Shown in pieces: positions 48,094 through 57,774 of a stretch of DNA of 64,000 bases. This DNA is from Oscillospiraceae bacterium (lineage in GTDB: Bacteria > Bacillota > Clostridia > Oscillospirales > CAG-272), in contig CP091718.1 in NCBI GenBank assembly GCA_022009675.1, positions 930,001 through 994,000 on the forward strand, in the 5' to 3' direction. Position numbers and translations under genes: made by a program. Each line of letters begins with the position of its first letter. Within the stretch, counting starts at the first letter, position 1. Under the pieces are notes generated by a model. The model made no database searches. It worked only from the letters and a program-made list of their open reading frames with translations, and had not been told where the DNA came from.

Positions 48094-48666
48094 TTACTTT
48101 CCGATATTCTTGACGGCTTTGCCCAGCTCAATGATACCGGTCGAGAAAGCGATATCCAGCAGCGCGATCAGAACCGCGATAGCCACGATGATGACCACAA
48201 CGACGATCGCGTTCTTCTTCAGCTTATCCTTGGGGCACCAGACGATCTTGCCGCACTCGCTCCTGACAGCCTTGAACCACACGGGGATCTTGGCACGGAA
48301 GACGATCGCCAGCACGACCAGCACCGCCAGAATGACGCCGCCGACAATGAGATTGATAAGACGGCGGGTTTCCGCCTTCTGCTCTGCTGCGCTCTTGGTT
48401 TCCGCCGTGCTTGCGGTCGAGCCGGACGTAGCGGCAGTGGAAGCGGCAGACGTAGCGGCTTCGGTCGCGGAAGCGGAGCCGGCGGGCTCTGTTGCGGTGG
48501 CGGTTTCGCCGGACAGGGTATCCGAGACCGGATCGGTTGCGGTGACCTCATTGGCGGAAGTATCCTCCGCAAGGGCAGACACAACGGACAGCGACACCGC
48601 GAGGCACAGCACCAGCAGGGCAGCGAGGAATGTGCGCAGCGTTTTGCGGTTGCAAATAGCAGTCAT
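48094..48666 (-). CDS. secE: Protein translocase subunit SecE with long N-terminal extension
   Basis: 190 residues, against ~60-75 for Gram-positive SecE. The C-terminal 60 residues are SecE: VWFKAVRSECGKIVWCPKDKLKKNAIVVV with the amphipathic helix and membrane span. In front lie a signal-like segment (FLAALLVLCLAVSLSVVSALA), ~70 residues of Ala/Thr/Ser/Glu low-complexity sequence and another membrane span (LIVGGVILAVLVVLAIVF). So the protein has a secreted-looking linker and two spans before the SecE core. Frame intact, and the gene sits between rpmG and nusG as usual, so this is the authentic secE. Confidence 0.93.
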   Translation of the reverse strand: MTAICNRKTLRTFLAALLVLCLAVSLSVVSALAEDTSANEVTATDPVSDTLSGETATATEPAGSASATEAATSAASTAATSGSTASTAETKSAAEQKAETRRLINLIVGGVILAVLVVLAIVFRAKIPVWFKAVRSECGKIVWCPKDKLKKNAIVVVVIIVAIAVLIALLDIAFSTGIIELGKAVKNIGK

Positions 48667-48688
48667 TATTTTTCCTCCCTGTTTCCCG

Positions 48689-48850
48689 TCACTTGGACTC
48701 TTTGTGCAGAGTGTGCTTGCGGCAGAATTTGCAATACTTTTTCAGTTCGAGTCTGTCCGGATCGTTTTTCTTGTTCTTTTTCGTGTCGTAGTTTCTCTGC
48801 TTGCACTCGGTGCAAACCAGAGTCACCTTGACTCTTGCTTCATTAGCCAT
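48689..48850 (-). CDS. rpmG: Ribosomal protein L33
   Basis: 53 residues, intact. Small 50S protein with the zinc-binding pairs CTEC and CKFC, i.e. the zinc-containing form. Starts [22 protein letters not shown] upstream. First gene of the rpmG-secE-nusG-rplK-rplA transcript. Confidence 0.97.
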   Translation of the reverse strand: MANEARVKVTLVCTECKQRNYDTKKNKKNDPDRLELKKYCKFCRKHTLHKESK

Positions 48851-48929
48851 GTGTATCGGCACCTCCCATTCAAAATATTTGTCCTCTCCGGCGGGTGCCG
48901 GGGCGAGGACCGTGTACCTCCCTCTGGGA

Positions 48930-48966
48930 CGGCAGGGTGTCCGACTTGTGGCGCAAGTTCCCGGAC
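48930..48966 (-). promoter_or_regulatory. Stem-loop in the rpmG leader
   Basis: GTGTCCGACTTG and CAAGTTCCCGGACAC can pair across TGGCG in the ~145-nt leader of the ribosomal operon. Role unknown; no T run follows on the minus strand. Confidence 0.5.
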
Positions 48967-48998
48967 ACAACAAAAAAGCCCTTCGCAGAGGTGGAAAC

Positions 48999-49027
48999 AT
49001 TATAGCACCTTTTTGCCTCCCTGTCAA
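48999..49027 (-). promoter_or_regulatory. Consensus promoter of the rpmG-rplA operon
   Basis: Minus-strand TTGACA, 17-nt spacer, TATAAT. Confidence 0.92.
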
Positions 49028-49064
49028 TAGGTATTTGAAAATTTGCCCCACGACGGCGCACTTT

Positions 49065-50150
49065 TTTGCGGCGGGGAGCCGCTCTGTCCCCGACGGGGGC
49101 TGAACCCCTCCCTTACCGGCTGACCTTGCCGCTGTGGTGCCCAGCGGGGGGCACAATGGTTTTGGTCGCCGGTCGATTTTTTTACTTTAGCCGTTTTTCT
49201 GCCCCCATCCCCCCGACCCCTTCCCGGCGGGAAGGGGGAATCAAGTTATTTCATGCAAGGGGCTGCGCCCCTTGCATCCCCGCGACTGAACCCGCGCGGC
49301 ACTGGCTCGACCTGCCCCGGGGGCGCGCCTTCTTCCTCGCCCGCCTATCCTGCCTTTAGCTTGCTTTTCCTGCCCCCTATCCCCTCGACCCCTTCCCGGC
49401 GGGAAGGGGGGAGATTTTTAGTTTATTTCGCCGGGGGCTTCGCCCCCGGCACCCCTGCACTGAACCGCTTGCGGCACTTATAAACTTTGTCGCTGTGGGG
49501 CTGCGGGCGTGCCTTCCTTGCCGCCTGCAAACCCTGCCTTTAGCTTGTTTCCTGCCCCTATCCCTCTCGACCCCCTTCCCGGCGGGAAGGGGGAGTCCCA
49601 AAAGTTTATTTCGCCGGGGGCTTCGCCCCCGGCACCCCGGCATTAAACCGTTTGCGGCACTGGCTCGACCTGCCCCGGGGGCGCGCCTTCTCCCTCGCCC
49701 GCCTATCCTGCCTTTAGCTTTGTTTCCTGCCCCCATCCCCCGACCCGCGCTCGCAGAGCGCTCTTCCCGGCGGGGGCTGAACCCCAGCGGCACTTGTTCG
49801 CCCTGCCCCGGGGGAGAGGACCATCTCAAACGCCGAAGTTCCTCTCCCCCGGTCCCCCTCTCCTTGGCTACCGGCACTGCCCCCCGTAGACAAACAGAAT
49901 TCTTTAGTTGTGCAAGTACCGTTCGGTTTCAGCCCCGGGGATGCAAGGGGCGAAGCCCCTTGCATAAGAAAAACAAAATCCCCTCCCCTTCCCGCCGGGA
50001 AGGGGGCAGAGGGGATGGGGAAAGAACGTAAGCTAAAGGCAGGGGTTTGCAGGCGACAAAGCAGGCACGCCCCCCGCCGGGCACCACAGCGGCAAGGTCA
50101 GCCGGCGACCAACCGGGACAAGCCCCCCGCCAAAAACCACTGCCCCCGTA
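49065..50150. repeat. Repeat mosaic (R3, R1, R2, R4, R1)
   Basis: R1 with TGC loop (about 49254), R2 (about 49428 and 49613), R3 copies including one with the GAGCGCTCT insert, R4 (about 49803-49880) flanked by AGACAAACAGAATTCTTTAG, R1 (about 49939-49963) and R3. CTATCCTGCCTTTAGCTT occurs twice. No gene. Confidence 0.8.
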
Positions 50151-50168
50151 CAATATTCCGCCCATCCC

Positions 50169-50197
50169 TTGACAACCGGACGGAAGTATGGTATACT
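50169..50197 (+). promoter_or_regulatory. Promoter of the nuclease-like lipoprotein
   Basis: TTGACA, 17-nt spacer, TATACT; start codon about 30 nt downstream. Confidence 0.85.
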
Positions 50198-50228
50198 CGG
50201 GACACAACGATAGAAACGAGGTAATCAC

Positions 50229-52212
50229 ATGAAACGCATTTTTGTGCATTCTGACTGCACTCCTGCTGCTTCTCTCTGCCGTTGCCTGCGCAGGTGCCGG
50301 GGAGAGTACAACCGACTCCGCAACAGCCGCGGATACCGAGACCGGTACCGAGGCGGAAACCTCCGGCACAGCCTCCGCCGAGGGAACAACCGCCGCGGAA
50401 ACAGAGGAAACAACCGGGGATCCCACCGTGCCCGCCGAGGGTATGCGGGCGGGCGGGACTGTCCGCGTCATGAGCTATAATCTGGACGCCGACACCACCA
50501 CGGCGGGCAAGCGCGCGCCGGGTATGCTGTCGATCATCCGCGCCTGCGATCCCGATTCCATCGGCGTGCAGGAGGCGCGCTCCGTCTGGGTGACACAGTT
50601 CCGGCGGGAGCTGCGGGAGTATTCCCGTGTCGGCGTGTCGGCGGACGGCGCAAACCCGGCTGGCGACCCCTTCGGCACCTACATCTATTACAAGACGGAT
50701 AAATACAACGTCATTGATTCCGGCACCTTCTGGCTCTCCCGCACGCCGGATGAGCCGTCCAAGTACAGCGAAGACGTGGACTGCAACCGCACCTGCTGCT
50801 GGGCTATTCTGGAGGATAAGCAGACAGGCTTCCGCTACGTGCATCTGAACAGCCATCTGGACTGGATGGACGAGAAGGCGACCGCCTATCAGATGGAAAT
50901 GATCCGCAAGCAGATCGTGGTGTTTGAGGATATGGGACTGCCCGTGTTTGCCACCGGTGACTACAACACCGATGAAGGAAGCGCGGTTTATCAGCTGATG
51001 CTGAAGCAGGAAAGCATCGGGGACGCCAAGTCTGAGGCGGCGGAGACCATGAGCATGGGCACCTACCCGCACTACGGCGACAACGATGTGACCACGCAGA
51101 AGCCCATCGACTTCTGCTTTGTGACTAAGAAGCTCATGACCGTCAACCGCTACCGCGTGGTGGATGACAAGTACGAGGGGAACTACGTGTCCGACCACTT
51201 CGGACTGCTGGTGGAAGCAACGGTCGGCGCACTGCCCGACCGCTTTGCGGATGCCGCCGCGCCTGCCAAGGGCAGAGCGCCTGTCGTGACGGAGGTCGAT
51301 GAGACGTTCATGACGGTGGAGTATTACGCCGCCTCCGGCTTCTCGCCTATTTCGCACTACCTGATTACCGTGCTGGACAGCGACGGGAATGTCCTGAAGG
51401 AAGCCCGGCAGGAATCCGGCTTCCGCGCACCGGAGCCGCCCCGTCGGTTCACCTACCGCGCCGCCGGGCTGGAGCCGGCGAAGAATTACACCGTCCGCAT
51501 TGTTGCCGTGAACCTGTACGGCAAGCAGTCCGAGCCTGTTGAGGTGACGGGACAGACGGCGGAGCCGGTCATTCCTGCCGTAATGCCTGCCGCGGATATT
51601 TTTGATCTGGTGTTGGGTGACACCTGGCAGGACAGCTCGCCCGCCGGACTGGAGCTGACGGCGATCCGCACCCCGGAGCTTTCGGTGTGGGATAATAAAC
51701 CCGCCCTGTATTTCCACGACAATAACGGCAACCTCAAGGCGCCCGGCATCCGGGACTATTACGGGACGTTGCGCAACGGCTTCACCATGGAGCTGGACGT
51801 CCTGCTCACGCAGGTCGGTACCTATACCAATCTGATGTCCAATATGCACGCCGGCGGCTTCGGCTTTGAGCAGCACTCGGACGGTATGCTCGGCTTCTCG
51901 CTGCACTGCAACGGGCAGTATGAGGTCGTCTCCTTCCTCGCCGAAGCAAACGTCCGCTACCACCTTGTCGCCTCCTATGACGGGAATGTCCTGTCACTCT
52001 ACGCGAACGGTAAATGCGTGGACAGCCTGACTGTCGGCGCCATTTCCTCCTTCGCTACCGAGCCCGGCGCGCAGTACCTCTGCATCGGCGCCGACTCCGA
52101 CGCCACCGGCATCGGAGAGTACCCTGCCGAAGCCTATATCTTCCACGCCCGCATCTATTCCCACGCCGCCACCGCCGGTCAGGCAAAGTGGCTGTTTGAA
52201 CAGAGCCGGTGA
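50229..52212 (+). CDS. Lipoprotein with endonuclease/exonuclease/phosphatase, Fn3 and LamG-like domains (one frameshift)
   Basis: About 660 residues. With one T removed from the run at 50239-50243 the start reads MKRILCILTALLLLLSAVAC, a lipoprotein signal. A Thr/Glu linker follows, then an EEP-fold hydrolase: VRVMSYNLDAD, IGVQEARSVW, HLNSHLDW, FATGDYNTDEGSAVY and YVSDHFGLLVEA cover the expected metal and catalytic residues. A fibronectin-III-like domain (ISHYLITVLDSDGN) and a concanavalin/LamG-like domain (FTMELDVLLTQVGTY, YDGNVLSLYANGKCVDSL) complete it. It may cleave nucleic acid or phosphoesters at the cell surface; the substrate is open. Confidence 0.85.
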
Positions 52213-52223
52213 TGGGGGAAACG

Positions 52224-52350
52224 CCGGGGGACTCTTGAAAGAGTCCCCCATACCCCTCAGAACTTTTTCCCAACTCATTTTTCTGTTGCCCGGAATCGGC
52301 ACATGTGCCCGGTTCCGGGTTTTTGCTTCCTGCTTCCTGCTTCCTGCGAT
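52224..52350 (+). terminator. R5 copy, terminator and TGCTTCC tandem run
   Basis: An R5 palindrome (about 52224-52265) is followed by CCCGGAATCGGC-loop-GCCCGGTTCCGGG and five T residues (52289-52324), a good terminator, then four copies of TTCCTGC (about 52325-52348). Confidence 0.8.
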
Positions 52351-52369
52351 GTATCAATGGTTTTTTTGC

Positions 52370-53320
52370 CGCTGTGGTGCCTGAAGGGGGCGTGCCTTCC
52401 TTGTTGCCGACTTGCCCTGCCTTCAGCTTACGTTCTTTCCCCCATCCCCCTGCCCCCCTTCCCGGCGGGAAGGGGGAGAATCAGGTTATTTCATGCAAGG
52501 GGCTGCGCCCCTTGCATCCCCGCGACTGAACCCGCGCGGCACTGGGAAATGGGGGTGAACCAAGCGCCCGACAGGGGGCACGGCGGTTTTGCTTGCCGGA
52601 TTGCTTTGCCACTGTGGGAGCCCGGCGGGGGCACAATGGTTTTGGTCGCCGGTCGATTTTTACTTTAGCCGTTTTTTCTGCCCCCCTTCCCCGAAGGGGA
52701 AGGATATCCTCGCCCCCTTCCCGGCGGGAAGGGGAGATTTTTAGTTTATTTTCGCCGGGGCTTCGCCCCCGGCACCCCTGCATTAAACCGCCTGCGGCAC
52801 CCTATAGTCCCTGCCAAGCGGGTGCCCAGAGAGGGGCTTTGCCCCTTGCGAGACGGGCGGGGGGGTGGCGTTCCGATACCCGGAGGGAGCGTGGGAGTTG
52901 AGACGCGGCTTTGGTGAACAGTGCCGGCAGCCAAGGAGAGGGGGACCGGGGGAGAGGAACTTCGGCGTTTGAGATGGTCCTCTCCCCCGGGGCAGGTCGA
53001 GCAAGTGCCGTTGGGGTTCATCCTCCCCCTCCGGGCACCACAGCGGCAAGGTCAGCCGGTAACCGGGAAAGCCAGCCCCTCGCCGGGCGCGGGTTCGCCC
53101 CCTGTCCCAGTGCCGCTTCCGGCTCAGTCCGGGGATGCAAAGGGGCGAAGCCCCTTGCATAAGAAAAAAAAAAATCTCCCCTTCCCGCCGGGAAGGGGTC
53201 GGGGAGGGATGGGGGAAAGAAGGTAAGCTAAAGGCAGGGTTGACAGGCGACAAAGAAGGCAAGCCGCCCCTGCGGCTTCTGGAACGGCAAAGTCAGCCGG
53301 CAACAAGGAAGGCACGCCCC
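52370..53320. repeat. Repeat mosaic (R3, R1, R2, R4, R1)
   Basis: R1 with TGC loop (about 52495), R3 copies, R2 (about 52755), inverted R4 (about 52919-52998), R1 (about 53138-53163) and R3. CGATACCCGGAGGGAGCGTG-type sequence near 52880 was not found elsewhere. No gene. Confidence 0.8.
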
Positions 53321-53327
53321 CAACCCG

Positions 53328-54290
53328 CTATTTCTTCCCCCACACCGGCTTTTCCTTCAGAATCGCATACAACTCACAGTAGGAGCGGTGCCGGGTGGGT
53401 GCAATCGCCCCGGCACGCACGGCGGACAGCACGGCACAGCCGTCCTCCTTCAGATGCGTGCAGCCCGTGTAGCGGCATTTCCCAATATAGGGGGCAAATT
53501 CCGGGAAACAGTCCGCCAGATCATCAAGCCCGAAAAAGTCAAAATGTTCAAAATCCAGAAGCGAAAATCCGGCAGTGTCGGCTATGTAAGTGCCCGCACC
53601 GAAGTCGGGCAGAGGGAACAGCTCGGTGTGTCGCGTGGTGTTTTTTCCGCGCGCAATGCGGAGACTGATCCCGCCCGTCACCAGCGACAGACCGGGAAAA
53701 AGCGTGTTCAGCAGGGTGGATTTTTCCGACTCCGGACGCGCCGGACACGGCAACCGTCCTGCCTGGGAAGGCGGCGCGGGCATACGCCGACAGCGCATCC
53801 AGCCCCTCGCCGCTGACGCAGGAAAGCGCAAACGCCGGATACCCCGCGCGGCGGTACAGATCGGTCAGCTCCTCCGCACGACCGGGGTCCAGCTCCCGCT
53901 TGCCGACCACGAAAACAGGCGCAATCCGGTTGTGCTCCAGAATGCAGAACAGCTTGTCCAGCGTCGGCAGGTCGGGGGGCAGGGGCGGCGGCGGCGGTCA
54001 CGACCAGCATCATGTCGAGATTGGCAAGCGGCGGACGGATGAGGCTGTTCCGGCGCGGCAGGATGTCCGAGAGAACCAGCCCGGTGCGGTCGGCGCTGGG
54101 GCGGATGCCGTCCGGCGTTTGCTCCACGGAGCTGTCGCTGTAGCTGACCTCTGCGTTGTCGCCGACCAGCGGGCGCAGTCCGGCATGACGGAACCGCCGC
54201 GTGCGCGGCATTCGACGGTCTGCCCTGCGAGGGACCTGCCGGGGTCTGCCCGGCACTATGCAGGCGCACTGTGTAAAGTCCGCCGGTCAT
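53328..54290 (-). CDS. rsgA: Ribosome small-subunit GTPase RsgA (several frameshifts)
   Basis: About 315 residues when joined. RsgA is a circularly permuted GTPase that checks late 30S maturation. Pieces in order: MTGGLYTVRLHSAG and GDNAEVSYSD (OB domain), GIRPSADRTGLVLSDILPRRNSL in part, NLDMMLVVTAAA, VVGKRELDP (G4), FALSCVSGEGLDAL (G5), VSGASGVGK/STLLNTLFP (G1), DTAGFSLLDF (G3) and the zinc module CRYTGCTHLKEDGCAV. At least three single-base slips separate them, which fits assembly error in a housekeeping gene. Upstream on the same strand lies a PASTA protein, echoing the prkC-rsgA order of Firmicutes. Confidence 0.9.
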
Positions 54291-54344
54291 TTTGATGATT
54301 TTTTTCCGATGGCGGTATACTCCATATGTATGATCATTCCTTTC

Positions 54345-55375
54345 TCGCCAATGCGGGGGGGGGGTTCCGGCTTGCGGCTTGCCTGTTCGGTTGCCCGCCT
54401 ATCCTGCCTTTAGCTTACGTTCTTTCCCCATCCCCCAGCCCCCTTCCCGGCGGGAAGGGGAGACAAAGTTATTTTATGCAAGGGGCTTCGCCCCTTGCAT
54501 TCCCAGAGCTGAACCCGGACGGCACGGAGCTGAACCTGCGGCGCAGGAGCCCAGCAGGGGGCTGGTTTTTCGGTCGCCGGATTGACCTTGCCGCTGTGGT
54601 GCCCAAGGGGGGCTTGCCTGTTCGGTTGCCTGCTGCCCCTGCCTTTAGCTTTATTTCCTGCCCCCTAACCCCCTCGACCCCCTTCCCCAGCGGGGAAGGG
54701 GGAGACCAAGTTATTTCATGCAGGGGCTCCGCCCCTTGCATCCCTGCTCTGAACCCGGGCGGCACGGGCTGAACCTGCGGTGCAGGAGCCCAGCGGGGGG
54801 CTTGCCTGTTCGGTCGCCTGCTGCCCCTGCCTTTAGCTTTGTTTCCTGCCCCTAACCCTCCCGCCCCTTCCCCGGCGGGGAAGGGGGAGATTTTTAGTTT
54901 TTCTTATGCAAGGGGCTCCGCCCCTTGCATCCCCGCGCCTGAGCCGGAAGCGGCACGGGGCAGGGAGTGCGCCACGCACCCGGCGGGGGGCACAGCGATT
55001 TTCGGTTGCCTGCTGCCCCTGCCTTTAACTTGCCTTTTTTGCCCCCTATCCCTCCGACCCCCTTCCCCGCCGGGGAAGGGGGAGATATTACTTTATTTCG
55101 CCGGGGGCTCCGCCCCTGCATCCCCGGGGGCTGAACCCGGGCGGCACGGGCTGAACCTGCGGCGCAGGAACCCGGCGGGGAAGGGGGAGACCAAGGTTAT
55201 TTCATGCAAGGGGCTACCGCCCCCGGCACCCCTGCTTCTGAACCCGGGCGGCACGGGGCAGGGGAGTGCGCCACGCGCCCGGCGGGGAAGGGAATTTTGG
55301 CTTTCCTGTGCAAGAGGCTTTGCCCTTGCATCCGGGGGAAAAGCCGGATTCAAAATCCATAGCAGAAGCGGCTAA
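54345..55375. repeat. Repeat mosaic (four R3-R1 units, R2)
   Basis: R3-R1 units recur at about 54430-54500, 54670-54740, 54865-54930 and 55060-55125, separated by GGCTGAACCTGCGGCGCAGG-type segments; the last units are hybrids in which R1 and R2 halves are joined (CAAGGGGCTACCGCCCCCGG near 55207). This suggests recombination between families. No gene. Confidence 0.8.
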
Positions 55376-55479
55376 GCCGATTCTGCAACACCCAAAATTT
55401 CAGCCACCATGAAAAGCAGTAAGGAAAGTCAGGGACCGGGGGATAACCATGGCTTCACTCCGTCATAATCGGGGAAAGT

Positions 55480-55521
55480 TCTGGGGGTTCGGGGGACTCT
55501 TTCAAGAGTCCCCCGAGCTTC
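55480..55521. repeat. Inverted R5 copy at the end of the PASTA gene
   Basis: GGGGGACTCTT/AAGAGTCCCCC palindrome with the GTTCTGGGGGTTC tail; on the minus strand GGG GAC TCT TGA supplies the final residues and stop codon of the PASTA gene. Confidence 0.85.
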
Positions 55522-56428
55522 CCGTTCTCCCCTTCTCCTCCTTTTCCCCAATCCCCCGTTTCTTGCGGCAGAGGGACAGAGACAGACAGCGCGACAGGCG
55601 TTCCGGGGGAAGGAGGGAGAAGGGGGCAAGCGACTGAGAAAGGACGGTGCCGGGGAGGAGATCCGGGGAGGGGAGGAAGAGCACCTGCCCGGCGGAAAGC
55701 CCCGCGCGGGAGAGCGCATCGCGCGCGGAGGCAAGGTCAAGCCCGACCAGCGAGGGACAGCGGACGGATGACGCGGGCGCGTCCGGGGCAACATACAGGA
55801 TGACGGAGTCGCCTTCTTCCAGGCGCGTCCCGGCGGGCGGGACAGAGCGCAGAACGCACCCGGCGTCACTGCGGCGGGCGGAAGGCGGCGCCGACTCCCG
55901 GATATCGGCAGACAGTCCGCGGTCGCGCAGGGCTTTTTCGGCGGCGATGCGCGACAGACCGACCGTGTCCGGTACAGGATGCACAGGCTGTCCCATGGAG
56001 ACCGTAAGATGCAGAGCAACGCGGCGCTGCCCGGGAATCACCTTCCGCCGCGCGCCGGGCGGCGGCGACTGCTCCAGAATCTGCCGGGCAGGCTCGCGGC
56101 TGTACACGTAGGTGACCGAGATGTCGAAAAGTCCGGATGGCAGCCCGGATGGCAGCCCGGAGGGGGCGGATTGCCCGGATTCGCCGGAACGACCGCGCGG
56201 GTCGGCGGGAAGCGTCAGGGCGTCCGGCAGGGCGGCGGAGTACAGCTGCCCCGTCAGCTCCGGCACCGTGACCGTTACGGTGTCCCGCCCGCGCCCGGTC
56301 AGTCCGCCGAACAGACTGGCACCGAACAGCGTGTCCGCGCAGATCCAGCCCACGGCAAGTGCCAGAAACAGGCAGGAAACAAGCAGGGATCCGGTACGCA
56401 GACTGCGGTGCTTCATGCGCTTTTTCAT
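55502..56428 (-). CDS. Membrane-anchored PASTA protein without kinase domain
   Basis: 308 residues, intact. A signal-anchor (GSLLVSCLFLALAVGWICADTLFG) is followed by three PASTA-type units: VTVPELTGQLYSAALPDALT; VPDTVGLSRIAAEKALRDRG; CPSLVGLDLASARDALSRAG with DLLPGTVLSQSLAP. PASTA domains bind peptidoglycan fragments or beta-lactams. It resembles the outer half of the PrkC/StkP kinase, yet no kinase domain precedes it; the start follows AAGGAGGA and divergent azlC begins 250 nt away. rsgA, the usual neighbour of prkC, lies downstream. It may partner a separate kinase or be a wall sensor of its own. Confidence 0.8.
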   Translation of the reverse strand: MKKRMKHRSLRTGSLLVSCLFLALAVGWICADTLFGASLFGGLTGRGRDTVTVTVPELTGQLYSAALPDALTLPADPRGRSGESGQSAPSGLPSGLPSGLFDISVTYVYSREPARQILEQSPPPGARRKVIPGQRRVALHLTVSMGQPVHPVPDTVGLSRIAAEKALRDRGLSADIRESAPPSARRSDAGCVLRSVPPAGTRLEEGDSVILYVAPDAPASSVRCPSLVGLDLASARDALSRAGLSAGQVLFLPSPDLLPGTVLSQSLAPFSLLPPERLSRCLSLSLCRKKRGIGEKEEKGRTGSSGDS

Positions 56429-56515
56429 GCGTTTCCTCCTTATTGTACCCGATTTTTCACGGTTTTTGTAAAGTGTTTCGGCAGAAAATTCCGAAAAAGT
56501 TGTGGATGTAGCGTA

Positions 56516-56543
56516 TTGCAAAGAAGCGAAAAAGATATATAAT
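56516..56543 (+). promoter_or_regulatory. Probable promoter of azlCD
   Basis: TTGCAA, 16-nt spacer, TATAAT; about 130-nt leader without a recognised element. Confidence 0.55.
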
Positions 56544-56680
56544 AGCAGGTGAATCGCGTCGTGCGCGGCGGCATCCCTGTATGCAGTATGCGGCGGACGG
56601 CGCTCCGCTATCCCGCCCGGCTGACCGGCAGATTTCCCCGGTGCGCATGACGGAACTGCATTTTCCTGTTCGGGGTTTTT

Positions 56681-57440
56681 ATGGTCAAAAAAACTGTTCT
56701 GCAAACATATTCCTTCCGCGAGGGACTGCGCGACGGATTGCCCATCGCGCTGGGCTACCTGACCGTTGCGTTCGGCTTCGGGCTGACGGCGGTGCAGGCG
56801 GGGCTGTACCCGCTGACCGCGCTGATCCTGTCGCTCATCAACGAAACCTCCGCCGGGCAGACGGCGGGACTGTCCGTCATTGCGGCGCACGGTACGCTGA
56901 TCGAAATGGCGCTGACGCAGTTTATCATCAATCTGCGCTACTCGCTCATGGCGATCTCGCTGTCCCAGCGCGTGGATGCCAGCTTTACCGTCCCCGCGCG
57001 CCTTTTTCTCGGTTTTTCCATCACGGACGAGATATTCGCCGTCGCTTCCACCAAGCATGATCCGGTCGGCACGCGGTACTTTTTCCGGCATTGCCCTCCT
57101 GCCCTACTTCGCGTGGGCGGCAGGCACGCTGATCGGTGCGCTGGCGGGTGCCTTCCTGCCCCCGCTGGTCAGCCAGCCCATGGGCATCATGCTGTACGGG
57201 ATGTTTTTTGCCATCATTCTGCCGCCTGCGCGCCGGGAGCGGGGCGTGCTGGTGGCGGTGCTGATCGGGGCTGCGTGTGCCTGCCTCTTCCGCTACCTGC
57301 CGGGACTGAACCGTGTCGGCAGTGGGTTTGCCGTGATTATCAGCGGCGTTGCGGGGGCATTGGCGGCGGCGTGGCTGTTCCCCGTCCCGCCCGAGCCGGA
57401 GCGTGAGGACGCCGACGCGCCGAAGGAGATGCCTGCATGA
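56681..57440 (+). CDS. azlC: Branched-chain amino acid exporter subunit AzlC (one frameshift)
   Basis: About 252 residues. Large subunit of the AzlCD permease. FREGLRDGLPIALGYLTVAFGFG and FIINLRYSLMAISLSQR are typical of the family, with several membrane spans after. The frame slips near 57085-57095 (GTRYFF joined to GIALLPYFAWAAGTLIGAL), probably an indel. The ribosome binding site is weak (GGGG). The stop overlaps the azlD start as ATGA. Confidence 0.9.
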
Positions 57441-57765
57441 ACGGTATGTCTTTCCCGCGTCTCGCCCTGCTTCTGCTGGTCATGGCAGGCGTGACCTATC
57501 TGATGCGTGTCCTGCCCTTTACGCTGCTGCGCCGTCCCGTCCGCTCGCCCTTTCTGCGGAGTCTGCTTGCCTACATTTCCCTACGGGGTGCTGAGTGCCA
57601 TGGCGTTTCCGTCTATCCTGTACTCGACCGGATCTTTTCCCCTCCGCTGTTGCCGGAACGGTTGTCGCGCTGGTGCTTGCGTTTTTCCGGCGCTCGCTTC
57701 TGGTGGTGGCGCTTGGCGCCTGCCTTGCGGCGATGGCTGTGGCGGTGCTGATGGCGGTGGGATAG
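57437..57765 (+). CDS. azlD: Branched-chain amino acid exporter subunit AzlD (two frameshifts)
   Basis: About 109 residues. Small membrane partner of AzlC. LLLVMAGVTYLMRVLPFTLLRRPV is typical; the remaining spans (YISPYGVLSAMAFPSILYST-like, then VVALVLAFFRRSLLVVALGACLAAMAVAVLMAVG in parts) lie in two other frames, with slips near 57580 and 57650. Start overlaps the azlC stop, so the two are translationally coupled. Confidence 0.8.
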
Positions 57766-57774
57766 GGGGTGCCG

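Noticed and set aside
24706..55521. R5 as an insertion sequence
   Set aside because: It is only about 40 bp with no coding sequence or evident target-site duplication, so it is at most a non-autonomous element or a terminator cassette.
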